19,804 bases of DNA from DASQPE01 sp041488455 (GTDB taxonomy: Bacteria > Gemmatimonadota > Gemmatimonadetes > Gemmatimonadales > GWC2-71-9). A program made the position numbers and the translations under genes. Below are positions 1 to 7,623 of this stretch, piece after piece. The stretch spans positions 1 to 19,804 of the forward strand of contig JBGPPG010000061.1 of the NCBI GenBank assembly GCA_041488455.1, given 5' to 3'. The stretch's first letter is position 1; each line of letters begins with the position of its first letter. The notes below the pieces were generated by a model that saw nothing but the letters and a program-made list of their open reading frames with translations, did not search any database and was not told the DNA's origin.

Positions 1-1
1 C

Positions 2-1525
2 ATCTTCGCGGCGGATTCGATGCTGGGACGGGAGACCGGGACTGTCGGCAACGCCAAGGCCACCGACTACGTCGCCGCCGAGTTTCGCCGGCTCGGACTC
101 GAGCCCGCGGGCGACAACGGTACCTACTTCCAGACCGTCCCTCTCGCGATCCTCGGGCTGGGGGACGCGTCCACCATCCGCGTCGCCGGCACCGGCCTCT
201 CTCTCTACCGGGATTTCCTGGCCTTCGCGATCGACTCGACCCGCTCGCTCGACGGGGTGCAGGCTGTCTACGGCGGCTCGCTCGCCGATTCGACGACATG
301 GATCAGCCCGGACGAGGCCGCCGGTCGCATCGTGGTGCTGGCCGTCCCGCCGAACCAGCAGCAGTACCTGCCATTCGGCATTCTGACGCAGCATCCGCGC
401 TTCGCGCGCGCGGTCGCCGTGGCGGCGGGAGAGCTGCCCCTGGTGGATCCCGGTCTGGTCGCCGCGACGAAAGCCGGACAGCTCGGCGTCCGGACGCCGG
501 CGAGCCCCGGTCCCTTTCAGCTGCTGCTGTCGCCGGACGCGACGACCCGGATTCTGGGTGCGCCGATCACGACCCTTTCCCGGGGCGCGTTGGGCCCGAC
601 GCTGGCGGGGAGCGTCGTCGTGCGCGCGGAGCCGCTGCCGGCGCCGGCCCGCAACGTCGTCGCCATCCTGCGGGGCAGTGACCCCCGCGTGCGTGGAGAG
701 TTCGTCGCCCTCGGCGCGCATAACGATCACCTCGGCCTGGCGCCGACTCCGGTGGACCACGATTCGCTCCGCGCGTACAACCTCGTGATGCGCCCCCGCG
801 GCGCCGACTCCCCCGAGCGGCCGCCCACCGACGCCGACGTCGCCAGGATCCGGGGGGCCCTCGACAGTCTGCGCCGGTTGCACCCGCCGAGGCCCGACTC
901 GGTGTACAACGGGGCCGACGACGACGGCTCCGGCACGGTCGCGCTACTCGAGATCGCGGAGGCGGCTGCGCGGGGCGGACAGCACCCGCGACGCTCGCTG
1001 CTCTTCGTCTCCCACACGGGCGAGGAGGAGGGCGTCCTCGGCTCGAGCTATTTCACGGAGCACACCACGGTACCGCGGGACTCGATCGTGGCCCAGCTCA
1101 ACATGGACATGATCGGCCGGGGAGAGGCGATCGACCTGCCGGGCGGAAGCCCCGCCTACCTTCAGGTGATCGGCTCACGCCGGCTTTCGACCGAGCTGGG
1201 TGATCTGGCGGAGAGGGCGAACAGCGAGGGGAAACACGGCTTCCGGTTCGACTACTCGCTCGATGCGCCGGGACACCCGGAGCAGGTGTACTGTCGCTCC
1301 GACCACACCGAGTACGCGCGATTCGGGATTCCCATCATCTTCGTGACCACAGACCTGCACGAGGACTACCACCAGCCGACCGACGAGATCGCGTACATCA
1401 ACTACCCCAAGCTCTCCCGGGTGGCGAGCCTGGTGTACGACCTCGCGCTCCGGGTCGCGAATCTCGACCACCGTCTGCTGGTGGATCACCCCAAGCCGGA
1501 CCCGGCGGCCCCCTGCCGCCAGTGA
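2..1525 (+). CDS. M28 family zinc metallopeptidase (aminopeptidase), 5' end cut
   Basis: Secreted or periplasmic zinc exopeptidase of the M28 family, which removes N-terminal residues from peptides. The reading frame is open to the left edge (in-frame codons from position 2), so the signal peptide and true start lie outside. Numbering from the first ATG at 20, the family metal and catalytic residues are all present: H234-x-D236 in GAHNDHLG, D300 in NGADDDGSG, the EE pair E335/E336 in HTGEEEG, D363 in NMDMIGRG and H451 in YHQPTDE. Residues from about 55 to 215 form the insert that commonly separates the N-terminal segment (ETGTVGNAKATDYVAAEFR) from the peptidase core; in relatives this is often a PA-type domain, which I cannot confirm here. 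It ends at TGA 1523-1525, facing a minus-strand gene. Family assignment is secure; substrate is unknown. Confidence 0.93.
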   Translation: MFAADSMLGRETGTVGNAKATDYVAAEFRRLGLEPAGDNGTYFQTVPLAILGLGDASTIRVAGTGLSLYRDFLAFAIDSTRSLDGVQAVYGGSLADSTTWISPDEAAGRIVVLAVPPNQQQYLPFGILTQHPRFARAVAVAAGELPLVDPGLVAATKAGQLGVRTPASPGPFQLLLSPDATTRILGAPITTLSRGALGPTLAGSVVVRAEPLPAPARNVVAILRGSDPRVRGEFVALGAHNDHLGLAPTPVDHDSLRAYNLVMRPRGADSPERPPTDADVARIRGALDSLRRLHPPRPDSVYNGADDDGSGTVALLEIAEAAARGGQHPRRSLLFVSHTGEEEGVLGSSYFTEHTTVPRDSIVAQLNMDMIGRGEAIDLPGGSPAYLQVIGSRRLSTELGDLAERANSEGKHGFRFDYSLDAPGHPEQVYCRSDHTEYARFGIPIIFVTTDLHEDYHQPTDEIAYINYPKLSRVASLVYDLALRVANLDHRLLVDHPKPDPAAPCRQ

Positions 1526-1574
1526 GCGCGCACCTGACCGCAGCATCGCGTGGCGTCTGCTACGGCTTGGCCCG

Positions 1575-1590
1575 GGGCCGGACCCGGCCC
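1575..1590. terminator. GC-rich hairpin between convergent genes
   Basis: A perfect 6-bp stem GGGCCG / CGGCCC with a 4-base loop lies 49 bases after the peptidase stop and 35 bases beyond the stop of the convergent pilin-like gene. There is no T-run on either side, so it is only a possible bidirectional terminator. Confidence 0.3.
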
Positions 1591-1625
1591 GCTTGGCGCA
1601 GTCGAGCTCGGGACGTAGGGGGCGG

Positions 1626-1736
1626 TCAGGACGTCGTCAGCGCCGCGACCACTACGGCGCAAAGCATCCCAAGCAGGACGATCGTGATCAGCACCTCGAT
1701 GAGTGCCAGTCCCCCACGACCCGCGTATTTGGTCAC
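1626..1736 (-). CDS. 36-codon prepilin-like protein (type IV methylation motif)
   Basis: This short frame starts with GTG at 1736-1734, preceded by a purine-rich GGGAGAGG with about 5 bases of spacing, and ends with TGA at 1628-1626. The product begins VTKYAGRGG and continues LALIEVLITIVLLGMLCAV. It matches the class III signal peptide of type IV pilins and type II secretion pseudopilins: a short basic leader, a Gly-Leu cleavage point, Glu at +5, then about 20 hydrophobic residues. It stops just after the helix with ALTTS and has no globular domain. It could be a genuine miniature pilin-like membrane protein, the 5' remnant of a longer pilin gene, or a chance frame. Codon choice and the Shine-Dalgarno favour a real gene. 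It diverges from the serine hydrolase gene and has no other pilus gene beside it. Confidence 0.5.
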   Translation of the reverse strand: MTKYAGRGGLALIEVLITIVLLGMLCAVVVAALTTS

Positions 1737-1788
1737 CGCCGCCTCTCCCGAAATCGGTAGGGGGACGAAAGGTACATAGGATTCCCGC

Positions 1789-2880
1789 TTGCGCCAGCCG
1801 CGGGGCCGCGGTCGCCGCCCTGCTCACCGCCGCCCTGGCCTGCTCCGAGGCCACGGCCCCCCGCCGCCCGCCGGCCCGCTCGATCTGTCTGCGGACTGGA
1901 GCGTGGCGACGCCCGGGGCCCAGGGTGTCGATCCCGCCCGGCTCGCCGACGGGCTATCCCAGGCCGGAGCGCTCCCCGGTCTTACCAGCCTCCTGGTCGT
2001 CCGCCACGGCCGTCTGGTCGCCGAGGACTACTACAGGCCCGGCGGTGCCGACTCGCTCTACGCGCTGCGCTCGGCGACCAAGAGCGTGATCTCGCTGCTC
2101 GTCGGCATCGCGATTCAACGGGGCGCCATCCGCGCGACGGACCAGCCCCTGAGTGAGCTGTTCCGCCCACCCCTCCCCGTACTCGACCCGTCCGATGCCG
2201 CCATCACGGTCGGCGATCTGCTGACGATGACCGGCGGATTTCAGTGGGACGAGAATACGGGTGTGACCGAGTACAACAACTGGGTGCTGGCCCCGGATCA
2301 GATCGAGTACCTGCTGGCGCGCCCGCTCGCCTCACCACCGGGCACGACCTTCAACTACAACTCGGCGGCGGTACATCTGCTCTCGGCCGTGCTGGAGGTC
2401 GACGCCGGGGGGACTGCGGCGCTCGCGGACGCCCAGCTCCTCGCGCCCCTCGGCGTGCACGCGCGCGACTGGGAAGTGGACAACCGGGGCATCCCCAACG
2501 GCGGGGCCGGTCTCTATCTGCGGCCGAGGGACATGGCGAAGATCGGCCAGCTGGTGCTCCAGGGAGGGCTTTCGGGGACGGTGGCCTTGGTTCCGCCCGC
2601 CTGGGTAGACGAGGCGACCCGGAGCCATCTCGGCACCGGCGCGGTCCTGGGCTCGCTCGGCGGCCTCACCTACGGCTACCTCTGGTGGCTCGGGCGGGCC
2701 GGGGGTCACGATGTCGTGCTCGCCTGGGGATATGGCGGCCAGCTGATCTGGATCGTGCCGGACCTCGATCTGGTGGTGGTGACAACGGCGACGTGGCAGG
2801 GGCTGGGCGGGACGGCGGTGGCGCAGGCCGCGTCCATCGCCGGCGTGATCGTCAACGGCATCATGCCAGCAGTACAATAG
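1789..2880 (+). CDS. Serine hydrolase, beta-lactamase/PBP (class C-like) fold; N-terminus frame-broken
   Basis: Beta-lactamase-related serine hydrolase (peptidase S12 / 6-aminohexanoate-dimer hydrolase type), probably acting on an ester or amide outside the cytoplasm. Counting from TTG 1789, the nucleophile motif is S95-A-T-K98, the second motif is Y190-N-S, and the C-terminal strand motif region contains GYGGQ. The core from about residue 30 to the end is intact. The N-terminus is odd. In this frame the first 25 residues are arginine-rich and unlike any export signal. The +1 frame over 1781-1860 reads as a lipoprotein signal (RGAAVAALLTAALACSEATAP), preceded by GAAAGG 8 bases before an ATT codon at 1781. 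One extra C in the C6 run near 1858-1863 would join signal and enzyme. This is either a base error, a fresh frameshift or slippage; the true start is therefore unresolved. Confidence 0.85.
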   Translation: MRQPRGRGRRPAHRRPGLLRGHGPPPPAGPLDLSADWSVATPGAQGVDPARLADGLSQAGALPGLTSLLVVRHGRLVAEDYYRPGGADSLYALRSATKSVISLLVGIAIQRGAIRATDQPLSELFRPPLPVLDPSDAAITVGDLLTMTGGFQWDENTGVTEYNNWVLAPDQIEYLLARPLASPPGTTFNYNSAAVHLLSAVLEVDAGGTAALADAQLLAPLGVHARDWEVDNRGIPNGGAGLYLRPRDMAKIGQLVLQGGLSGTVALVPPAWVDEATRSHLGTGAVLGSLGGLTYGYLWWLGRAGGHDVVLAWGYGGQLIWIVPDLDLVVVTTATWQGLGGTAVAQAASIAGVIVNGIMPAVQ

Positions 2881-2960
2881 GCGGCTCAGATGCGGCGCTA
2901 TATTGTGGAGTCTGTCACGAGCAGGCCGGCCGGATGACGACGCTGCGCCAGGAAGGCTAC

Positions 2961-3332
2961 ATGCTCTCGCTTCTCGGCTCCCTCTTGCTGGGAGCCGCGT
3001 GCGGGGGCCATCACAACGTGGACGACGAGCCGGATGCGGACCCGCAGGCTCCCACCCCGCTCACCGTCACGAACAACAACTGGCTCGACGCCGTCATCTA
3101 CATTTACCACGACGGCGAGACCACCCGCGTCGCCACCGTCACGGCGGCGACGACGGGTAATTTTTTTCTGCCGTCCTGGATGCTGGGCCACAGTCGAACG
3201 GTCCGGCTGATCGCGCACGCGGTCGGATCGAACAGCTCCATCAGCACGGAGTCGATCCACGTCCAGCCCGGCCAGTTCATCGAGTGGCGGCTGGAGAGCG
3301 AGCTCGCGCGGTCGTCGGTGGCGGTTTACTGA
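2961..3332 (+). CDS. Small beta-rich lipoprotein
   Basis: 123-residue predicted lipoprotein of unknown function. ATG 2961 has GGAAGG at 6 bases and gives a clean signal (MLSLLGSLLLGAAC); an upstream in-frame ATG at 2934 would add nine polar residues and has no such site. After the lipidated Cys there is a short acidic linker (DDEPDADPQ), then a compact beta-rich domain: TVTNNNWLDAVIYIYHDGE, a TATVTAATTGNFFLP segment and a closing IHVQPGQFIEWRLES. From memory, many Gemmatimonadota genomes encode small proteins of this plan (N-x-x-xLD-V-xV-Y near the start, a PGQ-x-xEW motif near the end). This is the main hint to the phylum. It lies 80 bases after the hydrolase stop, with a possible TATATT -10 box at 2899-2904 but no good -35. 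Confidence 0.75.
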   Translation: MLSLLGSLLLGAACGGHHNVDDEPDADPQAPTPLTVTNNNWLDAVIYIYHDGETTRVATVTAATTGNFFLPSWMLGHSRTVRLIAHAVGSNSSISTESIHVQPGQFIEWRLESELARSSVAVY

Positions 3333-3349
3333 GAGGGGCGGTAATCGGA

Positions 3350-3451
3350 ATGCGACGCCTGATTCTGGTGGGCCTGCTGGTGGGTGTGGGTGCGCTGGTC
3401 GTCCTCGCGCTGCCGGACATCCGGCGGAACACGCGGATCTCACGGATGTGA
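3350..3451 (+). CDS. 33-residue single-helix membrane peptide, DUF6893-like
   Basis: ATG 3350 follows GAGAGGGGCGG and the frame ends at TGA 3449-3451. The product has two Arg after Met, one hydrophobic helix (LILVGLLVGVGALVVLAL) and a basic tail PDIRRNTRISRM. The layout (helix, then P-D-I-R-R and a basic end at R-M) matches small proteins I recall as DUF6893, known mainly from actinobacteria; that assignment is from memory. It starts 17 bases after the upstream lipoprotein and is probably co-transcribed with it. Function unknown; the basic tail should remain cytoplasmic. Confidence 0.6.
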   Translation: MRRLILVGLLVGVGALVVLALPDIRRNTRISRM

Positions 3452-3543
3452 AGGCGGAGGCTACGGCATGAACAGGTCGTCGGGATAGCACGACCGCCAG
3501 CTCGGTTGTTGGTTTTCGCGTGTCCGGGGAGTCAACTACTCGG

Positions 3544-3747
3544 ATGGGAGACACACACCGGGTAGCGGGAAGCTTCGGCGGAAAGCCCTTCGTGCTGCGT
3601 CAGACACTCGCGGCCGGGGTGGCGTTCTGGGACGTGCAGTTCGACGGGGAGACCTACCCGCTCGGGCCCGTGTTCCGGGACGAGACTGATGCGTCACTCC
3701 GGGAGCGCGTCATCAGGCTGCTGGAGTCGAAGTACGCGCGGTGGTGA
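3544..3747 (+). CDS. Hypothetical protein, 67 aa
   Basis: Small soluble protein that I do not recognise. It has no signal peptide or membrane segment. The core GKPFVLRQTL...FWDVQFDGETYPLGPVF looks like a small beta-sheet followed by an amphipathic C-terminal helix (ASLRERVIRLLESKYARW). I chose ATG 3544, which has GGGGAG 12 bases upstream; GTG 3520 in the same frame would add eight residues but lacks a ribosome site. Its stop lies 10 bases from the stop of the convergent TPR-like gene. Confidence 0.55.
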   Translation: MGDTHRVAGSFGGKPFVLRQTLAAGVAFWDVQFDGETYPLGPVFRDETDASLRERVIRLLESKYARW

Positions 3748-3757
3748 GCGTGACTAG

Positions 3758-5305
3758 CTACCGGCCGGCCGTCGCCCGGCGGGCCGCGGCTGCGCCCATG
3801 AGGCTCCGGGCCCGGTTCGGCTGCCGCGCGAGCGAGCGCTCATACGCACGCAACGCCTCCGCCGGCCGCCCCACGGCGAGCAGGAGGTCGCCGTCGAGTT
3901 CGCGCGCGGGCAGCACCGCTCCCGGCGTCACGGGGTGCTTCTCGGTGTGATCCTCGAGGTCCGCCGCGACGGCCGCCTGGCTGATCGCGCGGGCCGTGTC
4001 GCCGCGGGCGAGCGCCACCCACGCGCCCGCCATGATCCGCTGGATCTTCACCTGGCCCGACCAGTACGCCTGTGCGCCTCCCGCGTCCGCCAGGGCGCGC
4101 TCGATCACGCCGAGTGTGTCCAGCTCCGCCGCGGCTGCATCCGCCTGTGCGCTGCGCGCCGCGCCGATCGCCCGGGCAAAATGCGTGATCGCCTCGGCCG
4201 CGCGCCACGACGGCGCCGGATGCACCACGAGGGTCGCGGCCTCGGCCCACCGCCCCCGCTCGAGCGCGTAGCGAGCCGGGATCGCCGCCAGCGCGTAGTC
4301 GGTGGTCAGTGAGCCTGGAGGGAACACCTCCGTCGCCGCCGCGACCTCGGTGACCACTCCCCGAGCCGCCGTGTCGCGCCCTTCCTGGAGGTACGCGTAC
4401 GCGAGGTAGTCGAGCGCGTGCGCGCGTTGATCCCACATCGCGCCGGGGTGTTCCACCGCTTCGACCTGCCGGGCGGCGGCAATCGAGCGGAGATTGGCCG
4501 CGATCGATTCGTCCCACCGGCCGAGCCGGGTGTAGATGTGGGACGGCATGTGCTCGGCATGCGGTACCGATGGCGCGATGCGCGCGTAGCGGTCGGCCGC
4601 CGCGACCGCACGCGCCGCCAGCGGCGGCGAGTCGTAGGCGTGGATCAGGTAGTGGGCGAACCCGGGGTGGTCGGGGTGACGCCGGAACAGCGGCTCGAGG
4701 ATCGCGCCCGCCCGCCGCTGCCGGGCGAGCGTCGTGTCGCGGGTATCGAGCTGACCGTTGGCGATGAGCGCGAGCGCATAGAACGCGCGGGCCTCGTCGT
4801 CTCCGGGATGCCGGCGAACGATGCCTTCCATGGCCCGTTCGTAGGCGAGGAGCCGGATCCGGTGGTCCACCGTCGCGTAGTCGCGGTAGTACGTCGCCAT
4901 GGCCTCGGCGTACTCACGCTCGGCGCCGCCGGTGAGCGCCACCGCCTGCTCCGCCGCGGCGAGGCCCCGTTGGCTGGCGAAGGCGTTCGGCGGGGTCCAG
5001 AGCGGGTGGAGCGCGCTCATCGCGAGCCCCCAGTATCCCATCCCGCACATCGAGTCGGCTGCGACCGTCGCGGCGAACGCGCTGTCGGCCTGCTCGTACC
5101 AGAACGAGTGCAGCAGTGCCACGGCGCGCTCGAACCGGCGCTGGGCCTCGGGCCGGCACGAGACGTGGAAGACCACGTGACCCAGCCGCTCGGGGGTCGT
5201 GCCGGCGGGCTCGTGCTCGTGCTGGGCGTGGAGCGGAGCGGCAAGGAGCGCACCGAGGCCCGCCGCCCAGACAGCTCCGAGAACAAGAGGAAGAGGACGC
5301 CGCAT
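3758..5305 (-). CDS. Secreted TPR-like protein with conserved His motifs (paralogue 1)
   Basis: 515-residue exported protein. I start it at ATG 5305, which gives a signal peptide (MRRPLPLVLGAVWAAGLGAL... cut near APLHA). Longer in-frame starts add an arginine-rich stretch with no signal. The mature N-terminus is His-rich (QHEHE). The body is all-helical with TPR-like pairs throughout and a recognisable repeat near the end (LLLAVGRPAEALRAYERSLARQPN). Several residues look invariant rather than structural when set beside the second copy at 19015: C50, C87, H100, H218-x3-H222 in HYLIHAYD, and H249, H252, H256 in VPHAEHMPSHI. This suggests a metal, haem or active site on top of the TPR scaffold, which is inference. 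It is the last gene of a five-gene minus cluster, 13 bases after the 87-aa gene. Confidence 0.85.
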   Translation of the reverse strand: MRRPLPLVLGAVWAAGLGALLAAPLHAQHEHEPAGTTPERLGHVVFHVSCRPEAQRRFERAVALLHSFWYEQADSAFAATVAADSMCGMGYWGLAMSALHPLWTPPNAFASQRGLAAAEQAVALTGGAEREYAEAMATYYRDYATVDHRIRLLAYERAMEGIVRRHPGDDEARAFYALALIANGQLDTRDTTLARQRRAGAILEPLFRRHPDHPGFAHYLIHAYDSPPLAARAVAAADRYARIAPSVPHAEHMPSHIYTRLGRWDESIAANLRSIAAARQVEAVEHPGAMWDQRAHALDYLAYAYLQEGRDTAARGVVTEVAAATEVFPPGSLTTDYALAAIPARYALERGRWAEAATLVVHPAPSWRAAEAITHFARAIGAARSAQADAAAAELDTLGVIERALADAGGAQAYWSGQVKIQRIMAGAWVALARGDTARAISQAAVAADLEDHTEKHPVTPGAVLPARELDGDLLLAVGRPAEALRAYERSLARQPNRARSLMGAAAARRATAGR

Positions 5306-5318
5306 ACCTAGCCCATAC

Positions 5319-5582
5319 CTACCCCAGCGACCCGACACCCGCGATCTCCACGAGCTTCGGCCCCTTCTTCGACAGCGCCGGATGGATGTGATCGACGGAG
5401 GCTCGGCCGTGCCGGCCGTCTGCGAATGCAATCTCCAACTTTGCCCGGCCGGGGAGTGTCGTTCCGGGCGGAAGAAAGAATCGCCCCCGCCAGTGCCCGT
5501 CGTCGAGCATCTCGACGGTCATGTCCGCCCGCTCGAGGACTGTCTTTCCATCGCGTTCGATGCGTGCGACGTACGTGGGCAT
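5319..5582 (-). CDS. Hypothetical protein, 87 aa
   Basis: Small cytoplasmic protein without signal or membrane segment; I do not recognise the family. Start ATG 5582, with GGAAG about 10 bases upstream. It is mostly beta (TYVARIERDGKTVLERADMT..., RGRFFLPPGTTLPGRAKLEI) and ends with a basic segment containing HIHPALSKKGPKLVEIAG. It sits 16 bases after the DUF4126 gene and 13 bases before the TPR-like gene, so it is very likely in the same transcript. Confidence 0.6.
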   Translation of the reverse strand: MPTYVARIERDGKTVLERADMTVEMLDDGHWRGRFFLPPGTTLPGRAKLEIAFADGRHGRASVDHIHPALSKKGPKLVEIAGVGSLG

Positions 5583-5598
5583 GCCGACCGGCTTCCGG

Positions 5599-6057
5599 CT
5601 AGAAGACTATCCATATGGCGCTGCCGATCGCGATCGCATCCTCGAGAAGAGCTACCGGAAGGTCGTTTCCTCCGATTGCGCGTACCAGCCGCGCCCTTAG
5701 CTCGTACCCGCCGAGCGTCCCAGCCACGGCGCCGAGCGCGCCCGCCACGAGACCGCCGATCAGGGCGTGGCCCGCCGCCCCAAGTGCGGCTCCGCAGAAC
5801 GCCCCGCTCAGAACCCGTGCGATGAATGGCGCCGGTGCTTTCCGGCTGGGCGTCCGGGGCAGCTTGTCATTGACCAGCTCCCCGAGGGCAGCCACGCTCA
5901 GTATGTAGGGGGTGGCCGCGAAGCCCAGGAAGGCCAGCCAGGTGCCCTCCAGATGCAGCCAGCCGAGGCGTGCGGCCCAGCTGACGACGGCAGGTGCGGT
6001 GAGTGAGCGAAGCCCGGCAACCGCGCCGATCAGGAAGGCCAGGATGTAGGGCGACAT
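5599..6057 (-). CDS. DUF4126 family membrane protein
   Basis: 152-residue integral membrane protein. ATG 6057 has an excellent GAAGGAG site 5 bases upstream, so longer in-frame starts are rejected. It has four or five hydrophobic segments. The family hallmarks are the opening AFLIGAVAGLRSLTAPAVVSW, a soluble KLPRTPSRKAPAPFIARVLSGAFCGAAL stretch, glycine-rich helices (GALGAVAGTLGGYELRARL), and a last helix ALLEDAIAIGSAIWIV. DUF4126 proteins have no assigned function that I know of. It lies 53 bases downstream of the DUF5996 gene. Confidence 0.8.
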   Translation of the reverse strand: MSPYILAFLIGAVAGLRSLTAPAVVSWAARLGWLHLEGTWLAFLGFAATPYILSVAALGELVNDKLPRTPSRKAPAPFIARVLSGAFCGAALGAAGHALIGGLVAGALGAVAGTLGGYELRARLVRAIGGNDLPVALLEDAIAIGSAIWIVF

Positions 6058-6110
6058 GGGATCTCCTTCGCGCTCCCGGTGATCGAAGCATTTCGTTTCT
6101 TCGAGTTTCG

Positions 6111-7037
6111 CTAGCTCCGCTCCAGCGCCTGCCTGTCCCAACCACCTAATCGTGCCGCAACCCCGTAGGTGCTTTCGAGAAACGCGAGCAGGTCGGCATC
6201 CGGGTCCGCCGCCGTGCGCACCGCCTCATACGGCAGGACCCACTCCCGGAGCTGGGAGTGATATTTCCCGGCCCTGGGGAGAATCGGCGCCTCTGGACAC
6301 CCGGCCGGCTCGGGATACGCGTAGGCATAGAACGCGGGTTCCGTCACGGGCCCCCCGCCCGGCCACCAACCCGCGCTGATGCATTCATGCGAGTACGACT
6401 CCCGTGTCACCCTGTCGGGGAGATTGGGGATGCCGCCCGGGTGGGGCGGCGCTCTGCGGCCGGAGAACCGGGTGCAGGCAAAGTCAAAACTTCCCCACCA
6501 GAAGTGGACCGGACTGCACTTGCCGAGGAAGCGGCCCCGAAACTGGTGGAACACCCGGTCGGCCTGGACGAGCAGGCGCCAGAACCGCTGCGCCGCGTCG
6601 GCGTCGTATGAGGCGTGGGTCCGGTCCTGGTCAAAACGGATCACGTCGGGTAGCTCAACCGGCCGGGGCCAGATCCTAACGTCCACGCCCACGTCGCGCA
6701 TCGTGCTCATCACCTCGTGGTAGAAATCCGCCACTGTCCGGGGCGCCAATGGCACGGTGGCCGTCTTCCCCGAGCTGGTTTCTACCCGAAGCAGGTGATC
6801 GAGAAAGTCGAAAATCAGCTCGACGGCGCCCCCACGGTACGGCATGGCCGAGGTGGTGAGGCCCCGTGCGTTGACGTAGAGCGGCACCTGCCACCAGTGG
6901 TTCTCCATCGGCGCGAGCGCCAGCCGCATTTTTCCGACGATCTGGGTCCAGAGCTGGAGGGTGTCCCGCGTATCTGCCCACTCGCCGAGGGGCAGTGCTG
7001 GCCACGGGGAGGCCTTGTCGGTATCGGGGGGTATCAT
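6111..7037 (-). CDS. DUF5996 family protein
   Basis: 308-residue soluble protein of the DUF5996 family, whose biochemical role is unknown. Features typical of the family are the N-terminal WPALPL...DTLQLWTQIVGKMRLALAP, then HWWQVPLYVNARGLTTSAMP, the central VHFWWGSFDFACTRFSGR, and HECISAGWWPGG further on. I start at ATG 7037; a further ATG at 7091 adds an arginine-rich segment with no ribosome site. No signal peptide is visible. It is the second gene of the minus cluster, 159 bases after the zinc-finger gene. Confidence 0.85.
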   Translation of the reverse strand: MIPPDTDKASPWPALPLGEWADTRDTLQLWTQIVGKMRLALAPMENHWWQVPLYVNARGLTTSAMPYRGGAVELIFDFLDHLLRVETSSGKTATVPLAPRTVADFYHEVMSTMRDVGVDVRIWPRPVELPDVIRFDQDRTHASYDADAAQRFWRLLVQADRVFHQFRGRFLGKCSPVHFWWGSFDFACTRFSGRRAPPHPGGIPNLPDRVTRESYSHECISAGWWPGGGPVTEPAFYAYAYPEPAGCPEAPILPRAGKYHSQLREWVLPYEAVRTAADPDADLLAFLESTYGVAARLGGWDRQALERS

Positions 7038-7196
7038 CGTGCGGGCGGGTCCTCGGGACCGCGAATGGTCGAACAATCGTCCTGCCGCCATAACATACTT
7101 GGCCGGCGAGGCCGCCGCTCACCCACAGCCACAGCATCCGGAACAGGCGCAGTCCGAGCGGCGCCCAGGCCGCTGTGCGCGAGGCGGGCACTCCTC

Positions 7197-7466
7197 TCAA
7201 TACTCCGCAAACGCGTCGTCCGGGTAGCAATACAACCACTGCTCCCCCGGCTCCGCCGACGCGATCACCGGATGGCCGCTCGCCTTGGCGTGCTTGCTCG
7301 CATGCCGGTTGGGAGAACTGTCACAACACTGCGTCGTGCCGCACTCCTGGCAGGTCCTGAGGTGGACCCACCGGGCGCCGATCTTGACGCACTCCTCGCA
7401 CTCCCGGCGCTTGGCGTGCCGGACCGTCGCTATCGCGGTGATGTGTGCGCAGGCTCCGTCGCTCAT
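7197..7466 (-). CDS. UBP-type zinc finger protein
   Basis: 89-residue protein formed by one UBP (ZnF-UBP) domain, a fold that in eukaryotes binds the ubiquitin C-terminus and in bacteria occurs as small stand-alone proteins of unknown partner. ATG 7466 has GGAG 7 bases upstream. The ligand pattern is complete: C6-x-H8, C23-x2-C26, C39-x2-C42, C47/C48, H55, H59 and H65; GEQWLYCYPDD closes the domain as in the family. The stop is TGA 7199-7197. The same frame continues for 25 codons beyond it with a striking cysteine-rich tail (see findings). It is the first gene of the minus cluster, divergent from the membrane-protein operon at 7624. Confidence 0.85.
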   Translation of the reverse strand: MSDGACAHITAIATVRHAKRRECEECVKIGARWVHLRTCQECGTTQCCDSSPNRHASKHAKASGHPVIASAEPGEQWLYCYPDDAFAEY

Positions 7467-7543
7467 GGTCACTCTCCGGTAAACCTTGACTCCTGGCTTT
7501 ACCTCTGGTCGCTGCCTCAGCCTATCCCAAAGGTACGCAACTT

Positions 7544-7580
7544 AGGACCAATAGCGTCGGCGGTGCTCGGCTTCTATCGT
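7544..7580 (+). promoter_or_regulatory. Bipartite promoter-like element, copy A
   Basis: AGGACCAAT (7544-7552), 15 bases, then CGGCTTCTATCGT (7568-7580). The same two blocks at the same spacing recur at 14339-14375, with one mismatch in the first block and none in the second. Copy A ends 43 bases before the ATG of the membrane-protein operon, where a promoter is expected. The form (GGA-rich upstream box, about 15 bases, downstream box) recalls an extracytoplasmic-function sigma promoter, but no sigma factor is assigned. Confidence 0.4.
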
Positions 7581-7623
7581 GCGCCACCGATCTTTCTTGG
7601 CGCCCGATGGGAAAGGACTCGCA

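Noticed and set aside
2244..2933. Plus-strand frame running into the 2961 lipoprotein from far upstream
   Set aside because: The upstream part is an off-frame reading of the serine hydrolase gene; only the part from ATG 2961 has a ribosome site and a signal peptide.
4418..5311. 297-codon plus-strand frame opposite the TPR-like gene
   Set aside because: It is antisense to a gene supported by a clear paralogue in the same window, and its Arg/Val/Gly-rich composition is typical of shadows.
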